Notes: generated by a model from the letters alone, not told the origin. A stretch of DNA of 64,000 bases from a candidate division FCPU426 bacterium (GCA_003152075.1 PLZG01000098.1:1-64000); one strand, 5' to 3'. Positions 24,658 through 33,763 are shown, counted from the first letter of the stretch. Program-made: numbers and translations.

Positions 24658-25089
24658 TCATTTTAAGGTAAAAGGCTGGATGGTTTTTTCACTTTCATAA
24701 CCTTCCTCCCCGATCGAGGTGAGCGCGAAAAAATAAGGTTTCCCCTTGACCAAAGATCTCAAAATGAGTTTTTTTTCGGTGATGGGTTGGCGATTCAGAC
24801 GCCTGTATTTTTGTCCATCAGTGGAAACATAAATATTATACCCAACCGCTTTAAGATCAGCCGCCCAGGAAAGTTCTGCGCCAAACCGCTCCTTTGTAAT
24901 CGTTAATTGGGTTGGTTTCTCGGGGTTTGGTTTGGAAGTGGAGAATAAACGATATATCCAGGACCCTCTGAGTTTGGGATGATCTCCGGGACCTCCCAAA
25001 TCAACTTCAGTTTCGGCTTCAGCCGAAGGAAATACCAGCCAGCCAACCAGAAGAACGGCTAAAAAAAAGAAGCCTTTCTTAACTGGCAT
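24658..25089 (-). CDS. Secreted fibronectin type III-like protein
   Basis: 143 residues. A signal peptide (1-26, ending AEA) is followed by a linker and one FN3-like domain (about 55-143): PTQLTITKERFGAELSWAADLKAVGYNIYVSTDGQKYRRLN and GKPYFFALTSIGEEGYESEKT. Such domains mediate protein or glycan contacts. The whole protein is short, so it may be an accessory subunit. The rhodanese gene lies 13 bp upstream in the same orientation. Confidence 0.65.
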   Translation of the reverse strand: MPVKKGFFFLAVLLVGWLVFPSAEAETEVDLGGPGDHPKLRGSWIYRLFSTSKPNPEKPTQLTITKERFGAELSWAADLKAVGYNIYVSTDGQKYRRLNRQPITEKKLILRSLVKGKPYFFALTSIGEEGYESEKTIQPFTLK

Positions 25090-25102
25090 AAGGCCGGACT
25101 CC

Positions 25103-25414
25103 CTAACTTTCTATTTTCTGGTGTTGCCGCCAAAGTTCGAAGCCCCCGGCGAGGCTATAAACTTTCTGAAAACCCTGGTCCATCAAGTAGCCGGCCCCGC
25201 CCTGACTGGCGTTGCCGTGGTAGCAGTAAACCACTATGGGGGTTTTTTTCTCGTGAGTGGAAACGAATTTTTCGATATTCGCGTCGGTCAAGGGGAGCGC
25301 GCCGGGAATATGGGCGGCCTCATAGGAAGCCGGGTCCCGGATATCCACGAAGGTGGCCCCGGATTCGAGCAGTTCCTTGGCCTGGACTACGTCAATTTGG
25401 GCTATGTCGTTCAT
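25103..25414 (-). CDS. Rhodanese-like sulfurtransferase (GlpE-like)
   Basis: 103 residues, a single rhodanese domain. The active-site loop is VVYCYHGNASQGGAGYL with the persulfide cysteine at residue 65; this CYHGNxSxGAA form is the GlpE type. FVDIRDPASYEAAHIPGA gives the CH2A-type motif. It transfers sulfane sulfur (for example from thiosulfate) to an acceptor in the cytosol. The length equals that of E. coli GlpE. Confidence 0.9.
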   Translation of the reverse strand: MNDIAQIDVVQAKELLESGATFVDIRDPASYEAAHIPGALPLTDANIEKFVSTHEKKTPIVVYCYHGNASQGGAGYLMDQGFQKVYSLAGGFELWRQHQKIES

Positions 25415-25489
25415 GCTTCAAAACCTCATTTGAACTATCTAGCTTCGCTAAAGCTACGCCAGACAGGCAGAGTTACCTCCGCAGTAAAT

Positions 25490-26278
25490 CTATTTCCGCT
25501 TCAGGATTTCTCTCTCCCATAGCTTAGCGTATTTACAGAAATCATGGAATGCCGAGAGGCCGCAAACCATGAACCCGTGCCAGCCGTCGAGAATCCCGCC
25601 CCGGGAAATATACATTCGTAAAAAGGTGAAAAGAGGGGCGAGTGTGACGTAATACATCCAAAAGGCCTTTTTCTTTTCCTTGCGCGCCACATCTAAGAGG
25701 TAAAGATCCGAATAACGGTTCATTTTCTTGAGGTATTGGCGGATGGTGTCATAGCTGTAATGGTTCATGGGCTCGTCCAGGTCGAGGGTCTTTCCCTTCA
25801 CTTCCAGGCCCTCATGAACGGGTTCGTTGGTGAATTTTCCTCTACCCTTTTTGATCAGCCGCAACTGGGCGTCCGGCCACCAACCGCAATGACGGATCCA
25901 CTTGCCAAGGAAAAAGGCCCGCCGTTTGATGAAATAGCCATCCACTCCCGGGGGAGTCTCTTGGACTTTTCGTTCGATCTCCTGGATTAACTCCGGTCTT
26001 AATTCCTCGTCCGCGTCCAGGGACAAAATCCATTCCCCCCGGCATTTCTCCAGCGCCCAATTCTTCTGGTCCGAGTATCCTTTCCATGCCCGCGTGAAAA
26101 CTTTCGCGCCGAGCTTCCGGGCCGTGGCCACGGTTTGATCCTTGCTTTGGGCGTCCACCACGATCACTTCAGGCTTCGAAAAGACTTTCCCCGAAAATCG
26201 CAGGCTCTTTAGGCAGCGCCCTATATTGCGTTCCTCGTTCAGGGAAATAATGACCACCGATAAGGACAAATTTTTCAT
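25490..26278 (-). CDS. Glycosyltransferase family 2 (WaaE/KdtX-like)
   Basis: 262 residues from the ATG at 26278 (AAGGGA upstream). The N-terminal GT-A motif SVVIISLNEERNIGRCLKSL is followed by VDAQSKDQTVATARKLGAKV, WGYSDQKNW-type GYSDQKNWAL and DADEELRP (the DxD region). This set is characteristic of the lipopolysaccharide core glucosyltransferase WaaE/KdtX. It probably modifies an envelope glycolipid at the inner membrane. The neighbouring GT4 remnant and GT39 gene suggest a once larger glycan cluster. Confidence 0.85.
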   Translation of the reverse strand: MKNLSLSVVIISLNEERNIGRCLKSLRFSGKVFSKPEVIVVDAQSKDQTVATARKLGAKVFTRAWKGYSDQKNWALEKCRGEWILSLDADEELRPELIQEIERKVQETPPGVDGYFIKRRAFFLGKWIRHCGWWPDAQLRLIKKGRGKFTNEPVHEGLEVKGKTLDLDEPMNHYSYDTIRQYLKKMNRYSDLYLLDVARKEKKKAFWMYYVTLAPLFTFLRMYISRGGILDGWHGFMVCGLSAFHDFCKYAKLWEREILKRK

Positions 26279-26293
26279 GCCCGTCCCTTTTTG

Positions 26294-26395
26294 GTGGAGC
26301 CCCCGGGCAAAGCCGGGGGGCTCCACGAAGTCCAAGCTTCGCTTGCCGTGCCTTTCAGGCCCGCTCCGCTTTCATCCACGGGCAAGCCCGTGGAT
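26294..26395. repeat. Two strong hairpins next to the truncated GT4 gene
   Basis: Hairpin 1 at 26294-26326 pairs gtggagccccc with its complement, one base bulged. Hairpin 2 at 26374-26395 is perfect: atccacgggc, aa, gcccgtggat. The second ends one base before the stop codon of the GT4 remnant. Both look like dispersed repeat elements and could act as terminators of the remnant's transcript. Confidence 0.7.
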
Positions 26396-26396
26396 T

Positions 26397-26885
26397 TCAA
26401 TACGCTGACTTTAACTCAATGCCGTTCCTCACCACCACCAGCTGTTCTGGCTCAAACACGCCTGTTTCTTCCAGCATCTGTTCGCGGATATTCTCGCAAA
26501 CCACCGCGCATCGGGGTCCATAAACATTGAAATTCCGGTTGGAAAAATGCAGGTGCTGGCGCCCGTGGAGGGTGGAAAGGTAGCCGGTCCTCGTGAACCG
26601 GCAGGCCCAATGGGAAACCCAACTGGCCGCGCGCGAATGAGCGTGCACCAGGTCAATTTTTTCGGCGCGGATGAGGTGAACCAGGGCCCGGACATTGCTT
26701 ATCCGGCTAAAAAACCTGCGGTTGTAAATCGGGATTTTTATGAGTTTAGCCTTAACCGATTGGGAGAAACTTCCCGCGGCGATAAAAACCTGGTGGCCCT
26801 TTTGGCCCTGCCGGTGGATGAGGGCAGCCGTGGAAGTTTCAGACCCGGTCACCAGGTCACCGCTTAAAACATGCAAGATATTCAT
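26397..26885 (-). pseudogene. GT4 glycosyltransferase, N-terminal half only (truncated)
   Basis: 162 residues from the ATG at 26885. It reads as a GT-B N-terminal domain: MNILHVLSGDLVTGSETSTAALIHRQGQKGHQVFIAAG, then DLVHAHSRAASWVSH and STLHGRQHL. It stops at VVRNGIELKSAY, exactly where the hinge and C-terminal donor-binding Rossmann domain (with the EX7E motif) should start; normal GT4 enzymes have 350-400 residues. The palindromic hairpins begin at the stop codon, so the 3' half was probably lost by an event involving that repeat. Catalysis is not expected. Confidence 0.75.
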
Positions 26886-26958
26886 GGAATCCCTTAGTAG
26901 GCTCATGGAGAATGATGCCGGTATTATAGCCGTGAACCCCGTTATATATGGAAGCCCG

Positions 26959-27831
26959 ATGAAGACGAGAAAAAATCTCAAAAACGAAGTCTTTGAGTTC
27001 GACCAACCCCTGACCCGCTGCGGACTCTGCGGGTCTGGGGACCTTTCGCTCCACCACGTGGATTTCAAGGGCATACACATTTCCCGTTGTGGTAGCTGCG
27101 GCGTCCAATTCATGAACCCCCAATATACCGATGGCTACCTGAAGCGTTACTATTCCCAATATGCCTGGGAGGAAGTGAAGGAACTGAAGCTGGAGGAATC
27201 ACTCCAGTCGGGCCACAATTTCTATCTTTCGCTGGTGGAAAGGGCTCGTCCCCAAAAGGGAAAACTCCTGGATGTGGGAGCTGGAGCGGGCGGCCTACTG
27301 ATGGCGGCCAAGGAAAGAGGCTGGGCCCCCACCGGGTATGACGTGGAGGGAAAAATCACCCGGCTTGCGGCGAAGCAATGGGGCCTACCCTATGTGTTCG
27401 GGGACTTCACGAAAATCAAATGGAAACCCCAATCCTATGACGCGATCACCATGCACCAGGTTTTGGAGCATCTGAAATCCCCGGTTTCCTATTTGAAATC
27501 CATTAACCGCCTCTTAAAGCCCGGCGGCGTCCTCTTCCTGGGTGTTCCCAATATCGGTTCCCTCTCCTCGAGGTTGAAATTCTTTTTGGAAAAAGCCAGC
27601 CTGCGGAAGAAAAAGGTGGGCTCCTATTACGACACGAACCATCATCTTTGGTATTTCACTCCCGCCCCCCTCATTCGGATCCTTTCCGAATTGGGTTTTG
27701 AGACGGTTCATCTCCGAAGCGGCCATCAAGTAAGGCCCGGCCAATCCCACTTGAAGAGGCTTTGGATGCGCAACGTGACCGAGCGCTTGCCTTGGAAAAG
27801 TTCTTTTGTCTTAGTGGCAGTGAAACAGTAA
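26959..27831 (+). CDS. Class I SAM-dependent methyltransferase with N-terminal zinc ribbon
   Basis: 290 residues from the ATG at 26959; longer starts would run into the opposite-strand GT4. Four cysteines (CGLCGSGD and CGSCG) form a zinc ribbon at residues 20-45. The methyltransferase core starts at LLDVGAGAGGLLMAA, and HQVLEHLKSPVSYLKSINRLLKPGGVLFLGVPN is the usual motif II-III segment of Methyltransf_23 enzymes. These often methylate sugar moieties of cell-surface glycans, consistent with the glycosyltransferase next door. It is divergent from the GT4 remnant. Confidence 0.85.
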   Translation: MKTRKNLKNEVFEFDQPLTRCGLCGSGDLSLHHVDFKGIHISRCGSCGVQFMNPQYTDGYLKRYYSQYAWEEVKELKLEESLQSGHNFYLSLVERARPQKGKLLDVGAGAGGLLMAAKERGWAPTGYDVEGKITRLAAKQWGLPYVFGDFTKIKWKPQSYDAITMHQVLEHLKSPVSYLKSINRLLKPGGVLFLGVPNIGSLSSRLKFFLEKASLRKKKVGSYYDTNHHLWYFTPAPLIRILSELGFETVHLRSGHQVRPGQSHLKRLWMRNVTERLPWKSSFVLVAVKQ

Positions 27832-27852
27832 ATACACTTTCGTTAAAAGCCG

Positions 27853-28263
27853 TCAGCTGTCAACTGTGACCTGTCGACTGTCATCCGCCTTTCCTTCCGG
27901 CCTGCAATGCCACCAAGCCCACAACATTAACAACAAATGAAAGGGAATCATGGCCGACAATTCCCAATGGGGCAATGGGATTCCCGCCCCGCCGATGGAC
28001 AAGATATATAGGTTTAGAGGTAAGGACATGCTCCAAAACAAAAGGATTCCGTAACAAGCCCATCTCCGGGTAAGAGATATGGCCAAAAAGAAAGCCAAAA
28101 AAATCCAGGCGGTTCCCGTGGAAGCCACCAGGACATCCGGATGAGGCATGAAGGAAGGGATGATACTTAGGTAATAACTAAATTTCGTGAAATGGTAGAT
28201 GCCCGCGAAGAGGTAAGTGAAGACCATGACGCTAAGACTGATTTTTTTGAGCATGTTTGTCAT
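27853..28263 (-). CDS. DoxX-like membrane protein
   Basis: 136 residues, four membrane spans. The first span motif FAGIYHFTKFSYYLSIIPSFMPHPDVLVASTGTAWIFLAFFL and TRRWACYGILLFWSMSLPLNLYI match the DoxX/COG4270 family. An alternative ATG is three codons in. The last ten codons (DDSRQVTVDS) run into a dispersed repeat (cagctgtcaactgtgac, ctgtcgactgtc), so the C-terminus appears to have been replaced by repeat sequence. The function is not established. Confidence 0.75.
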   Translation of the reverse strand: MTNMLKKISLSVMVFTYLFAGIYHFTKFSYYLSIIPSFMPHPDVLVASTGTAWIFLAFFLAISLTRRWACYGILLFWSMSLPLNLYILSIGGAGIPLPHWELSAMIPFHLLLMLWAWWHCRPEGKADDSRQVTVDS

Positions 28264-28309
28264 AATAACTTTGCTCAGTTAAACCATAAAGTATTTAAAA
28301 GGCTGTAAA

Positions 28310-28603
28310 TTGGCCCTATTTATCAAAAAAACCGAAACATTCGTTTGGATTGTGGGAGAAATTATTTTTTGGATTTCAGTGATTGTTGTTTTAATTCACA
28401 TTTGGATAAATTTTTTTGGGTTAAATATTAAAAACAGTTGGTTGTTGATGATCTTTATCCCCTTGGGAGTGGGGGTAGCTTGTATACCCGCCGCCACAAT
28501 GGGCGAGCTTACTTTTTTAGAAATTTTTTTCCGCGCACTCCGAATATTTCTTTCTTTTCTTCTTTTTTGTTCTCTGTTATTCACACTCGTTAAATTGCTT
28601 TAG
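28310..28603 (+). CDS. Small hydrophobic protein (uncertain)
   Basis: 97 residues if the TTG at 28310 is the start. Three hydrophobic segments and few charges. AT-rich compared with neighbours and without a clear Shine-Dalgarno. It fits between the DoxX-like gene (divergent) and the next gene (convergent) without overlap. It could be a real small membrane protein or a chance open frame; I recognise no family. Confidence 0.35.
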   Translation: MALFIKKTETFVWIVGEIIFWISVIVVLIHIWINFFGLNIKNSWLLMIFIPLGVGVACIPAATMGELTFLEIFFRALRIFLSFLLFCSLLFTLVKLL

Positions 28604-28608
28604 TTTTT

Positions 28609-29457
28609 TCATTTGCCCATCGGCTTCGGGAGCTTGAAGACAGCCTTCATGGCTTTATTGGAATCCGACTGCGGGAAAGTTAGAGTCACCTGGTCCCCCT
28701 CGCAAGCTATTTGGTCGATGGTTCCATTATCCGGGATGGGGTAAGCTGATAAATCAATGGCCTGGGCGGCCACCCTAAAGCGGTCTTCATCCAAATAGAG
28801 GCAGGCAAGGTAATACTTCATGGCCGGCGCGTCCGGAGTTCCCTCATCGGCTTTTAACACGAACGCGGCGGTCAGCGCGTCCGCGGTCCATCCCACCAGG
28901 CTCGCGAGAGAAATTTTATTTCCAATGGTAGGCAAAGCTTTTTTAAAGAGGTTCGCTTGGGCATCCGGCGAATAAATCCAGCCCAACCCGGCGGGCCCCT
29001 TGCCCAGGCGGATAAGCCCGATGGCTTCCTCCGTTCCGTCCTTATCAAAAAGACCCAGGAGGGACTGGTTGTCCGGCGAAAAAAAATACTTTTTCAAGCC
29101 AAGAAACTGGCGTGAATCGGACGTGTTGGAAAGGTTCAACTGGATAAGGGTGAACCTTTGTTCGGTCGTGTCCCTCAGGGTTGTTCGGCAAAGAAGGTTT
29201 AGGTGGTCCTCCACCAGGAAATACTCGTTGATGGAATAAACCTTCAGGGGAAACCGGATCGTGTTTGACCTCAGTTTGTCGGTGATGTCCACGTTAATGC
29301 TTGGCCCTCCGAGGCTTACAGGGGCGTTGTCGACACCAGGCATGGTCTCGGAAAGGTTGATCTTATAATCGAAGTTTTCCAAGACTGCTGGGGCGGCCCA
29401 AAGGGGAGAAAAGGCTGAAAAGCAAATAACGAAAACCAATAGATTTGATCTATTCAT
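28609..29457 (-). CDS. Secreted protein of unknown function
   Basis: 282 residues. A signal peptide (residues 1-21, ending LWA) is followed by a beta-rich chain with no cysteine pairs or catalytic motif that I can name. It has segments such as LVEDHLNLLCRTTLRDTTEQRFTLIQLNLSN and ACEGDQVTLTFPQSDSNKAMKAVFKLP. A periplasmic or surface location is likely. No close neighbour gives a clue to function. Confidence 0.6.
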   Translation of the reverse strand: MNRSNLLVFVICFSAFSPLWAAPAVLENFDYKINLSETMPGVDNAPVSLGGPSINVDITDKLRSNTIRFPLKVYSINEYFLVEDHLNLLCRTTLRDTTEQRFTLIQLNLSNTSDSRQFLGLKKYFFSPDNQSLLGLFDKDGTEEAIGLIRLGKGPAGLGWIYSPDAQANLFKKALPTIGNKISLASLVGWTADALTAAFVLKADEGTPDAPAMKYYLACLYLDEDRFRVAAQAIDLSAYPIPDNGTIDQIACEGDQVTLTFPQSDSNKAMKAVFKLPKPMGK

Positions 29458-29561
29458 GGGATCAATAATGATTCAAGAAAGACTTGATAGCAAGGGGTAC
29501 CACGAACCCCAAAGAGTTAAAGGTCCCGTTTTACTTTGATAGGTTAATAAAACTGTTAAAT

Positions 29562-30353
29562 TCAGGCGGGAACTTTTTTATCACCCGAAATCATGTGGAT
29601 GGCTTCGACGATCTGCTCGGCGACGACGGGTTTGGGCAAAAATATTACATAAGGATCGTCCTTAAAGGCTTCCCGCACATCCCTTCGGCTGCTGGCCGCC
29701 AGGACCAGGATGGGTTTCAACTTCAAGAGGGGTTTGGCCCGGATCAACCGGAGGAAACCCAGCCCATCCATCCCCAGGATTTCCAGGTCCGCTATGACCA
29801 AGTCCAAGGGCCGTCGGCCCGCCTCCACCAGCGCCTGGGTAGGGTCCCCGGTTTCGATCACGGTCCAACCTTGGTTTTCATTATCAATGGCACGCTGGAT
29901 GAAATGGCGCACCATGGAGGAATCCTCCAGCAAAAGGATATGCTTTCCAAATATTCGGTTTTTTGAAGAATGGGCGGAAGTGGTGGATTCGTAATCGGGC
30001 CTGAGCAATTTTGAGATATGGTTGAGAAGATCGGATCGCTTTTTTTTTGGAATCAAGGCCGATACCCGCAAACGGTTCAGAATCACCACGGCATTTTCGA
30101 TGACCTGTTCCGTAAAAAGTAGGACAGACCTTTTGTCCGGGTCCAAGGCATGAATCAACGGTTCCCCACCTAAACCCGGCAAATCCCATTCGGTTACTAC
30201 TAGGTCCACCTTCTTGCTGTTTAAGACGCTGTTGATCTGTACAAGGTTTTCAGCTTCGAAGACTTGGAATCCCATGCCCTCGAGATGGATCGCAAGCAAG
30301 CTTCGAGAATCGGTGGCTTGATCAACGATTAAAATCGTTTTTAGTGCGTTCAC
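29562..30353 (-). CDS. Double receiver-domain response regulator, first domain with Asp-to-Glu change
   Basis: 263 residues made of two REC domains and no output domain. REC1 (about 5-115) has VDLVVTEWDLPG, where Glu55 takes the place of the phosphoacceptor Asp (CheY Asp57); one of the two acidic-pocket residues is also Gln. Lys103 region is kept. REC2 (about 137-255) is intact: LLLEDSSMVR, Asp189 in LDLVIADLEILGMDG and PKPV near the end. A fixed acidic REC1 plus a phosphorylatable REC2 suggests one constitutive and one switchable surface. No histidine kinase gene is adjacent. Confidence 0.8.
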   Translation of the reverse strand: MNALKTILIVDQATDSRSLLAIHLEGMGFQVFEAENLVQINSVLNSKKVDLVVTEWDLPGLGGEPLIHALDPDKRSVLLFTEQVIENAVVILNRLRVSALIPKKKRSDLLNHISKLLRPDYESTTSAHSSKNRIFGKHILLLEDSSMVRHFIQRAIDNENQGWTVIETGDPTQALVEAGRRPLDLVIADLEILGMDGLGFLRLIRAKPLLKLKPILVLAASSRRDVREAFKDDPYVIFLPKPVVAEQIVEAIHMISGDKKVPA

Positions 30354-30577
30354 CTAGAATCCCTTCGGGAAGGTATCACTCCAGTTTAATACATTTGTGT
30401 TTTGGGTTCCCCTCATTTTATTTCAACACAATCCCTATTCCAAGCCGGGAAATCTAAAATAAGGGGTTTTTATGCTTGTTACCTCAGAAACTGCACAAGA
30501 AGTGGAGGATGAACTGTGCTCTGATCGGCTGCGGTAGTAACCTAAGCTTGTGGAAATACTGGATACGAGAATCCTCA

Positions 30578-31516
30578 ATGACTAAACGTGCTGTTATTAC
30601 TGGAGCCTTTAGTTACACGGGAGCCACCGTTGCCCGCGAGATGTTGAATCGTGGTTGGACTGTTCATACCCTGACCAACCGAAGCCGTCCGCCGGAAGTC
30701 ACCAATATTTCTTCAAGTCCTCTGAAATTCGATATTGAATATCTAAAGCAGGAGCTCAAAGTGGCCGATGTTTTTATCAATACCTATTGGGTTCGTCTCC
30801 CATGGAAGAATACCAATTTTCAAACTGCGATTGAGAATACACACCTGCTTATTAAGGCCGTTGCCGAAGCAAAAATTCCACGCCTAGTCCACGTAAGTGT
30901 CAGTAACGCCGAGAAAGGGCAAAACCTTGGCTATTATCGAGGGAAATTCGAGTTGGAAAAAGCCGTTAAGGGTTGTGGCATTTCTTACGCGATTGTTTGT
31001 CCCACTTTGATCGTCGGCCCTAACGATATTTTGACCAATAACATCGTCTGGTTCCTTCGACACTTCCCTTTTTTTCCACTTCCCCAAGGCGGCCATTATT
31101 CGTTGCGGCCAGTTACCTTAACCGATACGGCTCGCATCATTGCCGATACCGCCGAAAGCAAAGACAACATGAAAGTGGATGCCGCGGGGCCGGACACCTT
31201 ATCCTTTCGTGACTACCTGATCTGGTTGTCTAAATCTTGTGGGGTGGGGCCTTTGCTGTTGAACACTCCCAATTGGTTTTCGTTAGTTGGCCTTAAACTC
31301 ATCGAACCCTTTTTGAAAGATGTCATTTTGACCCGCGAGGAATTAAGGGGGCTTCAGCAGGAGCTTTTATGTTCAAACCAACCGTCTTTGGGGAAAGAAT
31401 CCGCCTTGGAATGGTTAAGGCTTAATGCTGGAAGTTTAGGAAAGACTTATTCGAATGACATTCAAAGGCATTTTGAATCCGGTTCAACCAAGCTGATTTT
31501 TTCACCTAACCAATAA
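30578..31516 (+). CDS. NAD(P)-binding epimerase-like (NmrA / NDUFA9 group) protein
   Basis: 312 residues from the ATG at 30578, where the Rossmann fold begins (MTKRAVITGAFSYTGATVAREML, motif GxxxxTG). Then VHVSVSNAEKG, YYRGKFELEKAV (the YxxxK pair) and VCPTLIVGPND, as in atypical extended SDRs that sit in complex I or reduce quinones. The substrate is unknown. It overlaps the 3' end of the opposite-strand secreted protein gene by 15 bp. Confidence 0.8.
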   Translation: MTKRAVITGAFSYTGATVAREMLNRGWTVHTLTNRSRPPEVTNISSSPLKFDIEYLKQELKVADVFINTYWVRLPWKNTNFQTAIENTHLLIKAVAEAKIPRLVHVSVSNAEKGQNLGYYRGKFELEKAVKGCGISYAIVCPTLIVGPNDILTNNIVWFLRHFPFFPLPQGGHYSLRPVTLTDTARIIADTAESKDNMKVDAAGPDTLSFRDYLIWLSKSCGVGPLLLNTPNWFSLVGLKLIEPFLKDVILTREELRGLQQELLCSNQPSLGKESALEWLRLNAGSLGKTYSNDIQRHFESGSTKLIFSPNQ

Positions 31517-33610
31517 CACTCTTTTGATTCTTTTCTGAAATGGTTCCACTAGGTAAAAAATGTAAACCCCACTGGAACAGGAATCCCCGTACTTGTTGGT
31601 CCCATCCCAGGAATAATCCGTCTGGAAAGAACCATTCAACATTCTCTCGTCCAAAGTCTTGATGTGTTCCCCGGCAGAGTTATAAACCCTTAAATTGAAT
31701 TGGCCCCGGTTATTGCAATAGGCCACGTGAATGGAAACCGATTCCTGGCTGGGTCGGAAAGAGTTCCGGGAAATATAGAACTCATCACAATCGGGCGGAA
31801 AGGTTGCGGTTGGGACAGGTGTGTAGGTTGAGGTTCGGGTCACGGTAGGGGTGGGCGTAATGGTCGCGGTGAAAGTTGAAGTGTTGGTGTAGGTATTGGT
31901 GAAAGTGTTTGAAAAGGTAAAGGTCGGCGTAAGAGTAGGGGTAAAGGTGATCGTGGGGGTAAAAGAAAAGGTGTAAGTAGAGGTATTGGAAGGGGTAAAG
32001 GTCGGAGTCCCGGTCCAGGTTGGGGTGTAAGACAAAGTGGGCGTGAATGTAATCGTTGGCGAGAGGGTAAAGGTCGGAGTAAATGAGTTGGTAACGGTCA
32101 GGGTATTAGTGGCTGTGAGCGTGGAAGTAGGGGTAGAGGTTGGTGTAGACGAAGGCGTAGTGGTGAGGGTCGCGGTAGGCGTCATCGAATCCGTTGGCGT
32201 TAATGTTTGTGTGAAAGTGTTGGTATTGCTGAGAGTTAGGGTGGGTGTATTGCTGGCGGTTGAAGTAGGACTATTGGTTGAGGTGACGGTGGGACTGTTC
32301 GACGGGGTAAGAGTCGGTGTTTTGGTGGGTGTAATGGTTGGGGTGGAACTGGGGCTATTGGAAGGAGTGGAAGTAATCGTAAGAGTGGGTGAAGATGTGG
32401 CGGTTCGGCTATTGGTGGGAGTAAAGGAATTAGTAAAAGTGAATGAAGAGGTTGGGGTGGAAGTAATCGTGGGGGTAAAGGTGATGGTGGGAGTGAAGGT
32501 GGAGGTACCGGTGTTGGTAACGGTCGGTGTTGAGGTGGGGGTCGCGGTGGCGCAAATGGAATTACAGGAAGCCGCTAATAAGTTAACCCAATAAAAATTC
32601 TTACTCCCGCTACTCACGGGATTACCTAAGGCCCAGGTGATTTTTCCTGAAGGGTTTGAAAGCGGGACGTTGTTGTAACTATCCAAGAATGTATCGAAGG
32701 AGGTAATGCCGTGGAATATGGTTCCCATACCAAATTCCTGAATGGGTGGTTGGGCAATGCCCGGGGAGGTGGTGCCGAAAAATTGGTCGGAAATGCTGAC
32801 CGGGAGGTTCGGTGCGCTGATACCCCCCCACCGCGAGAACCGGTTGGCCGCGCAGACGGCGCTGTGCTGGCAGCTCCAATCCAGGGTCGAGTTCCAGGGG
32901 GTGACACCATAATCCAGGATAGGGCCACCAACTGTCGATCCACCCCAGGCGAAAAGCCCATCACCCAATGCCACCGCTCCGCAGGTGCTGGGGGAAGGAA
33001 CCGTATAGACGATCACTAACCCGGCTAAGACCCCCCCGTTTAAGGCGTTCGTGCTATAACTCGAGACCCCGGGCGAAACTTGGCTCGTCACGTCGTAGCG
33101 CACGTTACAAAAAAATTGACTCTGCCCGCTTTGAGCGTCAATCACCAGGCGCGGGTCCAGCCAAACATTCTCGAAATTGCCCTGGCCCGACTCCACGCCA
33201 GAACCGGTCAAACTGCCGCCGAAGGATATGGGGGCGTTACTGCAAGCATAACCGTTCCACCATTCCACCACGTCCAGATAAGCCGCCTGAATGGTGGCGC
33301 CGGCCGGCGGGGTGCTTTGCATGACAATCGTATTCGTCCCGGCCGGATTGACCCCCTCCGCGTAAAGCACCGACACACCGGAAGCGGAATAGAGGTAAAA
33401 CTGGTTGATGGCCATGGTGTTGAGGGAAACGCTTGAGGAAGTACAGTTGTCCAGGTTTCCAGTTTGGGTATAGGGGGCGCCGGAAGCGCCATATTGGGCT
33501 TGGGCCGAAGAGGGTAAAAGAACCAGGGTTCCCAGGAAGAAGGCCGTGAAAAGAGAGAGAACCCTTCGGAGAAGTTGGGCATTGAAGCCGCTAAGTTTTG
33601 AGGTTCGCAT
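31502..33610 (-). CDS. Secreted protein with long Thr/Ser/Pro linker and FlgD-like C-terminal domain
   Basis: 702 residues from the ATG at 33610. The signal peptide ends near residue 39 (SAQA). A globular N-terminal part of about 320 residues with several cysteines (CTSSS, CSNA, CGAV, CQHS) is followed by about 250 residues of TPT/TFT/STPT repeats. The final 85 residues (ISRNSFRPSQESVSIHVAYCN to YSWDGTNKYGDSCSSGVYIFYL) resemble FlgD-Ig or type IX-like sorting domains. It probably sits on the cell surface or outside, with the linker as a glycosylated stalk. The N-terminal part is not recognised. Confidence 0.75.
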   Translation of the reverse strand: MRTSKLSGFNAQLLRRVLSLFTAFFLGTLVLLPSSAQAQYGASGAPYTQTGNLDNCTSSSVSLNTMAINQFYLYSASGVSVLYAEGVNPAGTNTIVMQSTPPAGATIQAAYLDVVEWWNGYACSNAPISFGGSLTGSGVESGQGNFENVWLDPRLVIDAQSGQSQFFCNVRYDVTSQVSPGVSSYSTNALNGGVLAGLVIVYTVPSPSTCGAVALGDGLFAWGGSTVGGPILDYGVTPWNSTLDWSCQHSAVCAANRFSRWGGISAPNLPVSISDQFFGTTSPGIAQPPIQEFGMGTIFHGITSFDTFLDSYNNVPLSNPSGKITWALGNPVSSGSKNFYWVNLLAASCNSICATATPTSTPTVTNTGTSTFTPTITFTPTITSTPTSSFTFTNSFTPTNSRTATSSPTLTITSTPSNSPSSTPTITPTKTPTLTPSNSPTVTSTNSPTSTASNTPTLTLSNTNTFTQTLTPTDSMTPTATLTTTPSSTPTSTPTSTLTATNTLTVTNSFTPTFTLSPTITFTPTLSYTPTWTGTPTFTPSNTSTYTFSFTPTITFTPTLTPTFTFSNTFTNTYTNTSTFTATITPTPTVTRTSTYTPVPTATFPPDCDEFYISRNSFRPSQESVSIHVAYCNNRGQFNLRVYNSAGEHIKTLDERMLNGSFQTDYSWDGTNKYGDSCSSGVYIFYLVEPFQKRIKRVLLVR

Positions 33611-33763
33611 GGGTAAGAAATCCACCGTCGGCCGTGAGCCACCTTCTTATATCCCCTCTTCTAACGGCTCATTTCACCTTCTCCTGAAGGGTGTTTTCAC
33701 TATGTTTTAAAGGGATTTTACGGGTTCTGATTGATCTTTATTTTAGGGAGTGATTAAAACAAC

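Noticed and set aside
26740-26958. N-terminal extension of the methyltransferase
   Set aside because: It overlaps the opposite-strand GT4 coding region and shows no conserved pattern; the zinc ribbon begins soon after the ATG at 26959.
32037-32594. Val/Gly-rich plus-strand open frame
   Set aside because: Shadow of the Thr/Pro/Ser linker of the secreted protein, caused by its repetitive codons.
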